The notes beneath the pieces were generated by a model. The model had not been told where the DNA came from and made no database searches. It saw nothing but the letters and a program-made list of their open reading frames with translations. Of a stretch of DNA of 64,000 nucleotides, positions 24,371 to 32,595 are shown piece after piece (positions within the stretch are counted from its first letter, which is position 1; every line of letters begins with the position of its first letter). This stretch comes from Bacteroidales bacterium (GTDB lineage Bacteria; Bacteroidota; Bacteroidia; Bacteroidales; WCHB1-69): NCBI GenBank assembly GCA_016290295.1, contig JAEETJ010000001.1:96883-160882 (forward strand), read 5' to 3'. A program made the translations under genes and the position numbers.

Positions 24371-25150
24371 GTGAAAAAGACAGTATTCTTCATCGTAACA
24401 TTTTGTCTCTTATTGTGCATTTGCTCTTGCAACAAAGACAAAAATAAAAAACACACATATGAGATCCTGAAAGATGTAGTTACAGATATTGATGGCAATC
24501 ATTACGATGCTGTTAAAATCGGTGATCAAATATGGATGATGCAGAATTTGAAAACCACCCGTTATGCGGATGGAACGGAAATACCATTGTCCATGGAGCC
24601 CACAGTCTATGAAGGTTTCAACTGGCCATCGGATGGACCATATCGCTGGGCACCCAATGATAACATATTGAATATGGGGAAATTTGGATGGTTATACAAT
24701 TGGCAAGCTGTGGTGCATAGTGGCAGCGGAAGCGACCGCAATCCAAGCGGAGTGCAAGGCGTATGCCCCGACGGATGGCATGTTCCAAGCGATGCGGAAT
24801 GGACAGAACTCACCGATTATGTGAGCAGCGACCGTAAAATGCGTAGTTATAACGCCGACTATGCCATTGCCAAGGCACTGGCCGCGCAAACCGATTGGGA
24901 ACCCGGATCTGACAAAGCAGATGTGGGATACGATCTGTCTAAAAACAATGCCACAGGGTTCTCCGCATTGCCCGCAGGAATTGCAGGCTATCCATTTGTC
25001 ACATTCGGCAGTCGTGGCTATTATTGGACCGCCACATACGCAGGTTATAACAGCGCTTATTGCAGGTCTTTTCACAGCAAAAACGACTGTGTGGATAGAG
25101 ATTCCTGGGGAATGAAGGATGGATTATCGGTACGTTGTATTAAAGATTGA
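24371..25150 (+). CDS. FISUMP-domain lipoprotein (GTG start)
   Basis: 259 aa. The start is GTG at 24371 behind an AAGAGAA Shine-Dalgarno-like stretch; it gives a proper lipoprotein signal with lipobox CICSC (Cys20). One FISUMP domain follows: DVVTDIDGNHYDAVKIGDQI, WMMQNLKTTRYADG, FGWLYNWQAVVHSG, NPSGVQGVCPDGWHVPSDAE, ATGFSALPAG, YYWTATYAG, ending LSVRCIKD. Compared with the 22925 paralogue it lacks the divergent LytTR partner and the shared leader cassette, so it is probably regulated differently. Confidence 0.88.
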   Translation: MKKTVFFIVTFCLLLCICSCNKDKNKKHTYEILKDVVTDIDGNHYDAVKIGDQIWMMQNLKTTRYADGTEIPLSMEPTVYEGFNWPSDGPYRWAPNDNILNMGKFGWLYNWQAVVHSGSGSDRNPSGVQGVCPDGWHVPSDAEWTELTDYVSSDRKMRSYNADYAIAKALAAQTDWEPGSDKADVGYDLSKNNATGFSALPAGIAGYPFVTFGSRGYYWTATYAGYNSAYCRSFHSKNDCVDRDSWGMKDGLSVRCIKD

Positions 25151-25257
25151 TATAGCGAATTGGTCAACAGAACAGCTTGAAAATCAGCGGCTATTATGTG
25201 AATTTTGATAAAAGGAAGGGAGATTACTCAATGGGAAAGGTTCGTTAATGAGAGAAT

Positions 25258-25476
25258 GTGCCGAAGGCACAATATCCTATTAACCCCGCACAAGCGACGA
25301 AGGAGTGCAGTGTGGGGTATCGAGGCCGAATGTGTGATATGCGTGCGGAAGACACGCTACAACTGCACTCATAGTAGCGTACCTTCGGCACGCGGACTTA
25401 TACCGTCAGCATCTCCACCCCAAACTGCGGCCTACGGCCTTGTTAGGGGTTAATAGGATAACGTGCTTTCAGCACG
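25258..25476. repeat. Nested palindromic foldback element
   Basis: The 399-bp gap 25151-25549 has no credible gene. It holds a 188-bp element bounded by perfect 15-bp inverted repeats TATCCTATTAACCCC (25273-25287) and GGGGTTAATAGGATA (25446-25460). Small hairpins flank it: GTGCC-GAA-GGCAC at 25258-25270 and CGTGCT-TTC-AGCACG at 25462-25476. Further palindromes lie inside. It has the look of a non-autonomous MITE-like or structured-RNA element. Confidence 0.75.
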
Positions 25477-25521
25477 CAACCTATGATACCACAAAGCAGC
25501 AAGGAAGTCCATATTTTTTTA

Positions 25522-25529
25522 TATCTTTG
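25522..25529 (+). promoter_or_regulatory. Minus-7 element for gene 25550
   Basis: TATCTTTG followed by CA, 21 bp before the ATG. Confidence 0.65.
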
Positions 25530-25549
25530 CACCCTATAAACCATTAACC

Positions 25550-26431
25550 ATGAAACGAATCATCCTTTTCTTCTTGCTAATTGTCAGCACAATAAGTCTT
25601 TCCGCTCAATCCGAAGAGTGGAAAAAGTATTGCCAGCTTCAGTTTAAGGCTCAAAGTGCGTTTAAGAAAGGTGATTATCAAAAGGCAGCCAAAAGCTATT
25701 CGCAAATGGACTCCGTCTATAGAAAGATTGTGGATTATGCGGACATGCGGAATTATTGTATAGCAGCCGCGAATATTGGCGACACCTCCCTGGTGAGAAA
25801 AACACTGATAACCATTACAGGATACAAATGTTTTGACATTGCCTTTTTCAATAATCCCATCTTCAATGCCTATAAAGAGAAAGACTGGTGGACAATCTGT
25901 GATTCTTTATCGCATATTTACGGTCATAAAAACCAGTTTTACATTGACACGCTGCGACGTATGCAGTATCGGGATTCCATCATCCGCTATCAATTTGTTC
26001 ATGCTGTAGACAATACAGTTCGTGATTCCGCACGATTGATTATGAGAGCTACGGACTCTGTAAATACAATCATCTTAACCAAACTGATATCGGAGCAGGG
26101 TTTGCCCACTTGGAAAAATTTGGGCTATGAGGGTTTTCACAGGGCTTATATTGTGATGATGCATATTAACCAGCAATTGCAAGACTCGCTTATTGAACAG
26201 TTTATTCCGTTGATGGATGAAGGTTTGATTCCACGAGACAAGATGGCTTATCTGATTGACCGGCAATTAATCAGACAAAGACTCCCTCAACGGTATGCTT
26301 GCCAAGGGTATCGTGGGGGTAAATATCAACCCATTGAGGACATAGAAAATCTCAATGCCAGAAGGGAATCCATGTGGTTGCGGCCTGTGGATATAGAGAA
26401 GACCAAAGCTAATATTGTGGAGTACGACTGA
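25550..26431 (+). CDS. DUF6624-like secreted protein
   Basis: 293 aa. The signal peptide ends at LSAQ (residue 20). Residues about 25-110 look TPR-like (AFKKGDYQKAAKSYSQMDSV, NYCIAAANIGDTSLVRKTLI). The C-terminal part has the DUF6624 pattern: DSVNTIILTKLISEQGLP, GFHRAYIVMMHINQQLQDSL, GLIPRDKMAYLIDRQLIRQ and QRYACQGYRGGKYQP. The function is unknown; the conserved His and Arg/Tyr residues suggest an enzyme, but that is inference. It has its own promoter. A 21-bp copy of its start occurs upstream of the 24371 gene. Confidence 0.7.
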   Translation: MKRIILFFLLIVSTISLSAQSEEWKKYCQLQFKAQSAFKKGDYQKAAKSYSQMDSVYRKIVDYADMRNYCIAAANIGDTSLVRKTLITITGYKCFDIAFFNNPIFNAYKEKDWWTICDSLSHIYGHKNQFYIDTLRRMQYRDSIIRYQFVHAVDNTVRDSARLIMRATDSVNTIILTKLISEQGLPTWKNLGYEGFHRAYIVMMHINQQLQDSLIEQFIPLMDEGLIPRDKMAYLIDRQLIRQRLPQRYACQGYRGGKYQPIEDIENLNARRESMWLRPVDIEKTKANIVEYD

Positions 26432-26522
26432 GAGTGCGTTTTCAACAAACCCAACACACAAACGTTCTACAAATAAACATATGTTATTTTTATAATTATT
26501 TTATAAAAATAAATTATTATTG

Positions 26523-26530
26523 TATATTTG
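26523..26530 (+). promoter_or_regulatory. Minus-7 element for gene 26557
   Basis: TATATTTG followed by CA in very AT-rich DNA, 26 bp before the ATG. Confidence 0.6.
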
Positions 26531-26556
26531 CATTTGATTTTTAAAGCAATTATACA

Positions 26557-26988
26557 ATGAATAAAATTTACCAAGAAGGACCTTTTGGTCCAATTTATCC
26601 TCAATTTGAAAGAAAACCCAAAAAGGCTATAAAACACTTGCTTAAAGTACAAAAAGGAGAATGTACTAAAGCTCTTTTCCGTGAAGACATTGGCTATATT
26701 GACATTGTTTGGGGTGAAAATGAACCTAAAACCAACAGGGGGTTTGGATTAAAACACATTTATGAAAAGCATGGGAATAGCATAAAAGCCTTGGGTTTTG
26801 AAATTGAGGATTTCATCCCGATAGTAGTGCAATTTGGTGAATTATCGTTAACTAAAACTGGCGAAGAGTATTTATTGGAATCAAATTATTTCAGAGTAGT
26901 CATCGAACGTAAGGCATTTGGATTTGACAAACAGTGGATATTAATCGCTTTTGATATATCTAAAAACCCACACCAAAATAAACAATGA
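26557..26988 (+). CDS. Possible PBECR-type (barnase/colicin E5-like) endoribonuclease
   Basis: 143 aa, no signal peptide. The core FREDIGYIDIVWGENEPKTN, then RGFGLKHIYEKHGNSIKALG and the late strands YFRVVIERKAFG and QWILIAFDISK, fits the PBECR group (phage-associated barnase-EndoU-colicin-RelE-like nucleases), in which a G-x-GLxHI-x-KH block carries a catalytic histidine. This would make it a standalone RNase or toxin. The assignment rests on my pattern recognition only. The gene is more AT-rich than its neighbours, sits beside repeat-rich DNA and has its own promoter, all suggesting acquisition. No antitoxin is recognised; a 25-codon frame overlaps its stop (ATGA). Confidence 0.5.
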   Translation: MNKIYQEGPFGPIYPQFERKPKKAIKHLLKVQKGECTKALFREDIGYIDIVWGENEPKTNRGFGLKHIYEKHGNSIKALGFEIEDFIPIVVQFGELSLTKTGEEYLLESNYFRVVIERKAFGFDKQWILIAFDISKNPHQNKQ

Positions 26989-27062
26989 TGTGGGTTATAA
27001 TGATTGAAATTACCAAAATCGTTGTCGCTGGTAATTATACATGCCTGCGCTGTATGGCATAA
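26985..27062 (+). CDS. Short frame coupled to the PBECR-like gene
   Basis: 25 codons, MMWVIMIEITKIV then a C-x-x-C near the end. Its ATG overlaps the stop of the upstream gene (ATGATG), which would allow translational coupling. Nothing else supports it and it may be chance. Confidence 0.2.
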   Translation: MMWVIMIEITKIVVAGNYTCLRCMA

Positions 27063-27185
27063 CAACATTGCAAAAATAATAAAAATTTTTCATTTCACAA
27101 ATATTTTTTTTTGATTCTGCTTGTCCATTTTTCGCCCCTTGAGAAAAATTTCAACGCATTTACTATCGTGAAAGAAGACTTTTTA

Positions 27186-27193
27186 TATCTTTG
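27186..27193 (+). promoter_or_regulatory. Minus-7 element without a clear gene
   Basis: TATCTTTG followed by C at the start of a gap of about 800 bp (27063-27860). Downstream are only a 25-codon frame from 27212 and a 54-codon frame from 27273. Confidence 0.45.
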
Positions 27194-27272
27194 CCCCTTG
27201 TAATCATAAACATGAAAAGCTTGTTGTTAGATGCAACAAAAAAATTTGATAACAAACAAAAAAACAAAGACC

Positions 27273-27437
27273 ATGAAAAGAATATTTGAAATGGTGGCCA
27301 ATAATATCCTGAAAAAGATAATTCCTGATTTTGAAAAGGTGAATTACATGCCCATAATGTTAGAAATTGACTCCTCGGGAAATTACAGCCACTGGAGGTT
27401 GGGGACACCCTCTTCCTGTGCACCGAACGAGAATTGA
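27273..27437 (+). CDS. Small hypothetical ORF or gene remnant
   Basis: 54 codons from an ATG after AACAAAGACC. The product MKRIFEMVANNILKK, then IIPDFEKVNYMPIMLEID, is amphipathic and then becomes unlike a folded protein. It follows a good promoter element and lies in otherwise repeat-filled DNA, so it could be a small protein or the truncated 5' end of a lost gene. Confidence 0.25.
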   Translation: MKRIFEMVANNILKKIIPDFEKVNYMPIMLEIDSSGNYSHWRLGTPSSCAPNEN

Positions 27438-27585
27438 CAAAAAGCCTTTTAATTTTGTGGAAATTAAGATTTATTGCGAGAGATATACGGCATCAGCTAT
27501 GGTTTCTCCATTTCGCGGCGATTAGGTGTTATGCTTCGGCGCATACCACACTCGCGCCGCAACCACAATGGCATAATGCCATCGT

Positions 27586-27746
27586 CTATTGAGATTAAAT
27601 CCCTTAAGGGATAAGAAATGTGTTGTGATGCTTTGTCCTATTGAGATTAAATCCCTACGGGATATTGGTGTTGAGGTTACGATATCTATTGAAATTGAGT
27701 CTCTGCGGGATATTCTTTTCCCCGTCAGGGGAATCAAGATCAATAG
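27586..27746. repeat. Cluster of four palindrome-bearing repeats
   Basis: A 28-bp unit CTATTGAGATTAAATCCC-(N)-GGGATA at 27586-27613, 27638-27665 and 27686-27713 (steps of 52 and 48 bp), plus a fourth degenerate inverted copy at 27720-27746. Each carries an ATCCCT..GGGAT palindrome. The rest of the gap 27438-27860 has small palindromes such as GGCATAATGCC but no gene. Confidence 0.75.
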
Positions 27747-27860
27747 AAAATGGGATATTTCGCATTTTCAAATTACCTTCGCAGAGGGTTTAATATCAAT
27801 TTGTACGCTAATGATGTATGGTATGAGGATAAATTTTATCACTCCTCATCATCGCCGCTC

Positions 27861-29288
27861 TCATTTATTGGCTGAGGAAGTAGTGAAATTAAACTCTTTG
27901 GTATCTCCGGCAGTGTGACCGTCGGCGGTAGTGAAGTAGGAGCCTAAAACCGTAAAGCCATACTGATGCGAGGGTTCCAGGGATAGCATAACATCCAATG
28001 TTCGGTCGTCAGACCATGCATAATTCTTGACTGTTGGGAACTCCGCTCCAGCGAAACTGTAACCCAAAGCAATACCCCCGGTCATCGGCTTGGAGAATTT
28101 GATGACAAGATGGAAAAGACCGCTGGGCACATTCTTGGCACCGTTCTTGATATTCACTTTGTAAGTGGCGTTCAACTTGGCCAGCTCTTTTTGCTCTTTC
28201 TTGTATTGTTTCAAATATTCTTTCAGATCAAAGTCGTTAACAGATTGGGCATAAACAGGCATGAAGTCGGTCATCGTAGCATACTTATCACGCTGCTGTT
28301 CATACTGTTTCAGTGCATCGCATAGAATTTGGGTAAGAATAAAACCCTGTTCTTCCTCCGATTTGATAAGTGCGGATTCATCGACCTGAGGATAGTGCGT
28401 TTTCATATAGCGGATTACCGAAGCACGGACAAAAGTCTCGTTCATCATAATCTGTGCCGAGCCGTAGGCGGATTTCCGCATTTGCTCCTCTCTCTCCTTA
28501 TACACCTTTTCAGCGGATTTGCCCATCAACGGCCAGAATTGGTCGTTCAGCGGATTGCAGTAATGGTGGCAGAACTCGTGGATAACAATGGGCAGCACTG
28601 CGTTCGCTTTGTAGAATATCTCCCCGTTCTCATCAAGCTGGCAACAGCCGATGACAGGGCTCAAGGCGTTACTGCCATCTTTCATCAGGGCACTGCACCC
28701 GTAATTATTCGGACCCACCAACAAACTGAGCACGATGCGGAAACTGCTGCCGCTTTGAGGACCGAAATAACTATTGAACCAGCTGTAGTCCACTTTCTCG
28801 TTGATAGCGTTGAACGCCTCCTCAACCTGCGCATAAAAGTCTTTTTGCCGCAAGTACCAGTCGTGGAAATGGGAAGTGCGATAAAAATCGTTCAGCGGCT
28901 CCAAAAAATCCTTTTTCTGCTGTTCTGTCCAACGGTCAAAAGAGGCATCGCCCCCTTCAGCGAAATTGTCGTTGAACACGATATCGCCGTTTTCCGTAAT
29001 GATCAGGTGCAAAGCGTAAGCAGCCACCGCATCGTAGCCAATTCCTGTTTCCTGAGGATATTGACGAGCCAGCTGCACCACCTGATGTTCTTTGTAGGGT
29101 GCAAAAACAGAATCGACCTCATGCGCATAGCGTGGAATATCGCAGCGATTGTATTCACGTGCACCAGAAAGTCGCCATACTGTAGCTACCAAGTCTACAC
29201 ATTCGTCGAAATGAGCTGGTATGGGATTCTGGGCAAAAGAAGCCAGCGTGGAGAAAAGGACGAAGAGGGAAAGGAGGATGTTTTTCAT
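27861..29288 (-). CDS. DUF4932 secreted protein, putative zinc metalloprotease
   Basis: 475 aa from the ATG at 29288, which gives a signal peptide (MKNILLSLFVLFSTLASFAQ); an earlier ATG at 29312 adds a polar leader. The central motif VIHEFCHHYCNP (HExxH) matches the putative active site of DUF4932 proteins. Downstream are an all-helical part (EEEQGFILTQILCDALKQYE) and a C-terminal beta-sandwich with VKFSKPMTGGIALG-like pattern. Probably a periplasmic or secreted peptidase; the substrate is unknown. A divergent promoter pair (29374-29381 minus, 29433-29440 plus) separates it from pheT. Confidence 0.82.
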   Translation of the reverse strand: MKNILLSLFVLFSTLASFAQNPIPAHFDECVDLVATVWRLSGAREYNRCDIPRYAHEVDSVFAPYKEHQVVQLARQYPQETGIGYDAVAAYALHLIITENGDIVFNDNFAEGGDASFDRWTEQQKKDFLEPLNDFYRTSHFHDWYLRQKDFYAQVEEAFNAINEKVDYSWFNSYFGPQSGSSFRIVLSLLVGPNNYGCSALMKDGSNALSPVIGCCQLDENGEIFYKANAVLPIVIHEFCHHYCNPLNDQFWPLMGKSAEKVYKEREEQMRKSAYGSAQIMMNETFVRASVIRYMKTHYPQVDESALIKSEEEQGFILTQILCDALKQYEQQRDKYATMTDFMPVYAQSVNDFDLKEYLKQYKKEQKELAKLNATYKVNIKNGAKNVPSGLFHLVIKFSKPMTGGIALGYSFAGAEFPTVKNYAWSDDRTLDVMLSLEPSHQYGFTVLGSYFTTADGHTAGDTKEFNFTTSSANK

Positions 29289-29299
29289 GATAATTGGGG

Positions 29300-29367
29300 G
29301 ATTATGGATCAATGGATTGTAGGGTTAAAGGATTACAGGATTATAGGATTACAGGATTTTGGATTAG
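29300..29367. repeat. 10-bp-period satellite (GGATTACA words)
   Basis: Words GGATTACA, GGATTATA and GGATTGTA repeat with about 10-bp period between the DUF4932 start and its promoter, so they lie in the 5' UTR. A short related stretch follows pheT at 31926. Confidence 0.75.
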
Positions 29368-29373
29368 TATTGG

Positions 29374-29381
29374 CAAAAATA
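29374..29381 (-). promoter_or_regulatory. Minus-7 element for DUF4932 gene
   Basis: TATTTTTG on the minus strand followed by C. The leader would contain the whole GGATTACA satellite. Confidence 0.55.
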
Positions 29382-29432
29382 CGAAAAAAATCATTTGCTA
29401 ATTTCCTCATTTGCGCATTTGCTAATTTTTTG

Positions 29433-29440
29433 TATCTTTG
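29433..29440 (+). promoter_or_regulatory. Promoter of pheT
   Basis: TATCTTTG followed by CA, with TTTG at 29410-29413, 19 bp upstream: a full match to the Bacteroidota minus-33/minus-7 pattern. Confidence 0.7.
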
Positions 29441-29464
29441 CAAGCTTATTTAAAAAACAACTCA

Positions 29465-31924
29465 ATGAAGATTTCTTATAACTGGCTGAAGCAATATGTG
29501 AAATGCGACCTCAGCGCCGAAGAAGCAGGTAAATATTTGACCGATTGCGGTTTAGAGGTTGAAGGTTTGGAAGAATACGAAACTATCAAAGGCGGACTGA
29601 AAGGTCTGGTGGTAGGCGAGGTGCTCACCTGCGAACCGCATCCAGACTCCGACCACCTGCATGTCACCACCGTGAATGTGGGCGGAGAAACCCCGCTGAA
29701 CATTGTTTGCGGTGCCCCCAACGTGGCACAAGGACAGAAAGTCATTGTGGCCACCATCGGCACGGTACTGTACAACGGCGACGAATCCTTCACTATCAAG
29801 AAATCGAAGCTGAGAGGAGTGGTTTCCGAAGGCATGATTTGCGCTGAAGACGAAATTGGCGTGGGCACTTCCCACGATGGCATCATGGTGCTGCCTCCCG
29901 AAACAGTGGTAGGCACTCCCGCCGCCAAGCTCTTCAAGGTGGAGTCGGACTGGATATTCGAAATCGGCCTTACCCCCAACCGTAGTGACGCTATTTCACA
30001 CTACGGTGTGGCCCGCGACCTCCACGCCGCCCTTGAAATCAACCATATCCCCTGCTCAGCCCTGATGCTGCCCAACGACTTCGATTTCAATGTCAACTCT
30101 CGCAGCTTCCCCATCGACATATCCATTGAGAATCCTAAGTCATGTCCACGTTATACCGGACTGACTTTAGAAAATGTCACCGTGAAGGAATCTCCTGAAT
30201 GGTTACAAAATCGATTGAAATCTATCGGTGTACGTCCCATCAACAATGTGGTGGATGTCACCCAGTATATTATGTTCGAAATCGGCCAGCCGATGCACGC
30301 TTTCGACGCTGACAAAATTCAGGGCGGCAAAATCATCGTGAAAAATCTGCCGGAAGGCACACCTTTCACCACACTGGACGGCAACGAAATCAAGCTGAGC
30401 CAAGATGACCTGATGATTTGCGACACCAAGGGCGGCTTGTGCATTGGCGGTGTATACGGTGGTCTCAATTCTGGTGTTTCCGACAACACCAAGCGACTGT
30501 TTTTGGAAAGCGCATACTTCAACCCTGTCAGCATCCGCAAAACGGCCAAGCGTCACGGCCTCAAAACTGACGCTTCCTTCCGTTTCGAGCGTGGCTGCGA
30601 CCCCGACATTTGCATCTATGCGCTGAAACGTGCCGCCATCATGATCCGCGAGCTCACAGGAGGTATCATCACCTCTGACATCGTGGACATCTACCCCACC
30701 GAGATTGCCCACCCAAGAATTCCGCTCCGCTACGACGAAATCAACAAGGTGGCTGGCAAGAAAATCGACAAACATGTGGTGAACCACATACTCATGCTTT
30801 TGGGCATGGAAGTTCAAGCCTCTGGTGAGGAACAATTGTTGGTCACCGTCCCGCTTTACCGTGTGGATGTCACCCGCCCCATCGACCTTATCGAGGAAAT
30901 TCTGAGAATCTACGGTTACAACAACATTGAAATCCCGAGTATTCTGAGCTACCCGATGAACAACATCGAATCTCACTCCACTCGCAAGCTGCAGAAGAAA
31001 ATCTCGACCTATCTGGCCGATGCTGGCTTCTTCGAAGTGATGAACAACTCGCTCACCAAAGCCGAATATGCCCAGAAATTTGACTTTATCAACGAAGCTG
31101 AGACCATCAACTTGATGAATCCGCTCAGCAGTGAGTTGGGTGTATTGCGTCAGACCTTGCTGTTCTCAGGTTTGGAAAACATCGCCCGCAACCTCAACAA
31201 CAAGCAAAACTCATTGCGTCTGTTTGAATTCGGCAAAACCTACCACCTCAATCCGGAAAGTGCCAAGGATGCCCCTGTTACCGAACGCTACCTTGAAAAA
31301 GAATACCTTACCCTCTTCGCCACGGGCAAGACTTACGAAGATATATGGAATTTCACGGCCAAAGATCTGGACATGTTCTACCTCAAGAACATTGTCAATA
31401 ACATTCTCATCAAGGCTAATGTTGATTTCGACAAACTGGAAGTCAGCACAGAAGAAAGCAATGACATTTTCAACCAGATAGTTTGCCATGTTAATGGTGA
31501 GTTGCTGGGACGTATCGGTCAGGTACAACCGCATATCTTGAAGTATTTCGGCATCAAGAAAGCTGTTTATTATGCTGAACTCAACACCCAAGTCCTGTTC
31601 GATGTATGCAAGACTGAGGTCAACTACAAGCCCATTCCCGCATTTCCGGAGGTTAAACGTGACCTGGCTCTTATCATTGACAAGAATATCAGCTACGAGA
31701 CCTTGAAACAGATTGGTTTCAAATATGGCTCTAAACTGCTGAAAAATATCACCTTGTTTGATGTTTACGAAGGAGAGAAGATTGAAGAGGGCAAGAAATC
31801 GTATGCTCTGAATTTCATCTTACAGCATCCTGAAAAGACGCTGACTGAAGAAGAAATCAACAAGGTCATGAACAAACTCATTGCCGCCTACGAACGCGAA
31901 GCAGGAGCAAAACTCCGGAATTAA
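29465..31924 (+). CDS. pheT: Phenylalanine-tRNA ligase beta subunit
   Basis: Large subunit of cytoplasmic PheRS, 819 aa. The start at 29465 (MKISYNWLKQYVKC) is the family N-terminus; an in-frame ATG at 29438 lies within the promoter. A tRNA-binding EMAP-like domain is at about 40-150 (VVGEVLTCEPHPDSDHLHVT, VCGAPNVAQGQKVIVA), then the B3/B4 editing domain (LTPNRSDAISHYGVARDL, NNVVDVTQYIMFEIGQPMHA, RFERGCDPD), the B5 domain and the C-terminal ferredoxin-fold anticodon-binding FDX-ACB domain (FPEVKRDLALIIDKNISYET). pheS is not adjacent. It is followed by short-period repeats. Confidence 0.97.
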   Translation: MKISYNWLKQYVKCDLSAEEAGKYLTDCGLEVEGLEEYETIKGGLKGLVVGEVLTCEPHPDSDHLHVTTVNVGGETPLNIVCGAPNVAQGQKVIVATIGTVLYNGDESFTIKKSKLRGVVSEGMICAEDEIGVGTSHDGIMVLPPETVVGTPAAKLFKVESDWIFEIGLTPNRSDAISHYGVARDLHAALEINHIPCSALMLPNDFDFNVNSRSFPIDISIENPKSCPRYTGLTLENVTVKESPEWLQNRLKSIGVRPINNVVDVTQYIMFEIGQPMHAFDADKIQGGKIIVKNLPEGTPFTTLDGNEIKLSQDDLMICDTKGGLCIGGVYGGLNSGVSDNTKRLFLESAYFNPVSIRKTAKRHGLKTDASFRFERGCDPDICIYALKRAAIMIRELTGGIITSDIVDIYPTEIAHPRIPLRYDEINKVAGKKIDKHVVNHILMLLGMEVQASGEEQLLVTVPLYRVDVTRPIDLIEEILRIYGYNNIEIPSILSYPMNNIESHSTRKLQKKISTYLADAGFFEVMNNSLTKAEYAQKFDFINEAETINLMNPLSSELGVLRQTLLFSGLENIARNLNNKQNSLRLFEFGKTYHLNPESAKDAPVTERYLEKEYLTLFATGKTYEDIWNFTAKDLDMFYLKNIVNNILIKANVDFDKLEVSTEESNDIFNQIVCHVNGELLGRIGQVQPHILKYFGIKKAVYYAELNTQVLFDVCKTEVNYKPIPAFPEVKRDLALIIDKNISYETLKQIGFKYGSKLLKNITLFDVYEGEKIEEGKKSYALNFILQHPEKTLTEEEINKVMNKLIAAYEREAGAKLRN

Positions 31925-31925
31925 T

Positions 31926-32019
31926 TGATTACGGATTACAGGATGAACTAAGAATTAAGAACTAAGAATAAGGACATCAGATTTTCATTCTTAACTATTA
32001 ACTCTTAATTCTTAACTTG
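31926..32019. repeat. Concatenated satellites (GGATTACA, then TTAAGAAC/TCTTAACT words)
   Basis: A short GGATTACA stretch, then 8-9-bp words AAGAATTA, AGAACTA and TTAACTCT, TAATTCTT on the two strands. It fills the whole pheT-FAD synthetase gap and no promoter is apparent. Confidence 0.75.
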
Positions 32020-32025
32020 AAAATT

Positions 32026-32586
32026 ATGGAGATTATCACCGATTTAGATGCGATACCCCGATTGCAGAACCCCGTTGTGACGGTGGGGGCATTCGATGGT
32101 ATTCATTTAGGTCATCGGCAGATTTTCGAGACGGTAAAAGAGTACAGCCGCCAAATCGATGGAGTGAGTGTTGCCGTCACTTTCGACCCTCATCCGCAGA
32201 TGGTGCTGCACCCTAATTCCGACTTTTTCCAAATTTTCCCTTTGGAAGAAAAAATCAAACTGATAGAAGCTGAAGGTATTGATTATCTGATAATTATCCA
32301 TTTTACCAAAGAATTTTCCCAACTTTCTTCTGAAAGATTTCTGAAAGACATTATCATTGATAAAATTGGTACCAAGGCCATTGTCATGGGACCAAGTCAC
32401 TCTTTCGGCCACAAGCGCGAAGGCAATCATGAGACCATGGAAGCCATTTGTCAGGAACATGGCATCGATATTATCGAAATCCCTGAATTCACCATGAACG
32501 ATGTGAAAGTACGCTCATCCCAAATCCGCAAACTCATCGCCAACAACAACTGGGATATTGCGGCGGAACTTTTAGGACGAGAATAA
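32026..32586 (+). CDS. FAD synthetase (RibF N-terminal domain only)
   Basis: 186 aa from the ATG at 32026; a TTG nine bases earlier is possible. It has the nucleotidyltransferase half of RibF: VTVGAFDGIHLGHRQIF (HxGH-like), VTFDPHPQMVL, FTKEFSQLSSERFL and the VRSSQIRKLI motif. This half adenylates FMN to FAD. The riboflavin-kinase half, which normally begins right after LLGRxY, is absent: the frame stops at LLGRE and the next gene is on the other strand ten bases later. It is either a genuine monofunctional enzyme or a truncated RibF; a full RibF elsewhere is possible. Confidence 0.85.
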   Translation: MEIITDLDAIPRLQNPVVTVGAFDGIHLGHRQIFETVKEYSRQIDGVSVAVTFDPHPQMVLHPNSDFFQIFPLEEKIKLIEAEGIDYLIIIHFTKEFSQLSSERFLKDIIIDKIGTKAIVMGPSHSFGHKREGNHETMEAICQEHGIDIIEIPEFTMNDVKVRSSQIRKLIANNNWDIAAELLGRE

Positions 32587-32595
32587 AACGGGTAA

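Noticed and set aside
25205..25453. 82-codon frame in the foldback element
   Set aside because: It translates palindromic repeats and ends inside the inverted repeat; no protein-like features.
27586..27746. Possible CRISPR array
   Set aside because: Only three degenerate direct copies plus an inverted one, unequal spacing and no cas genes.
27589..27918. 109-codon frame across the repeat cluster
   Set aside because: Repeats such as IEIKSLRDI merely translate the 28-bp DNA units; it overlaps the DUF4932 3' end on the other strand.
28329..29453. 374-codon open frame on the plus strand
   Set aside because: Antisense to the DUF4932 gene and running into the pheT promoter; no domain or signal.
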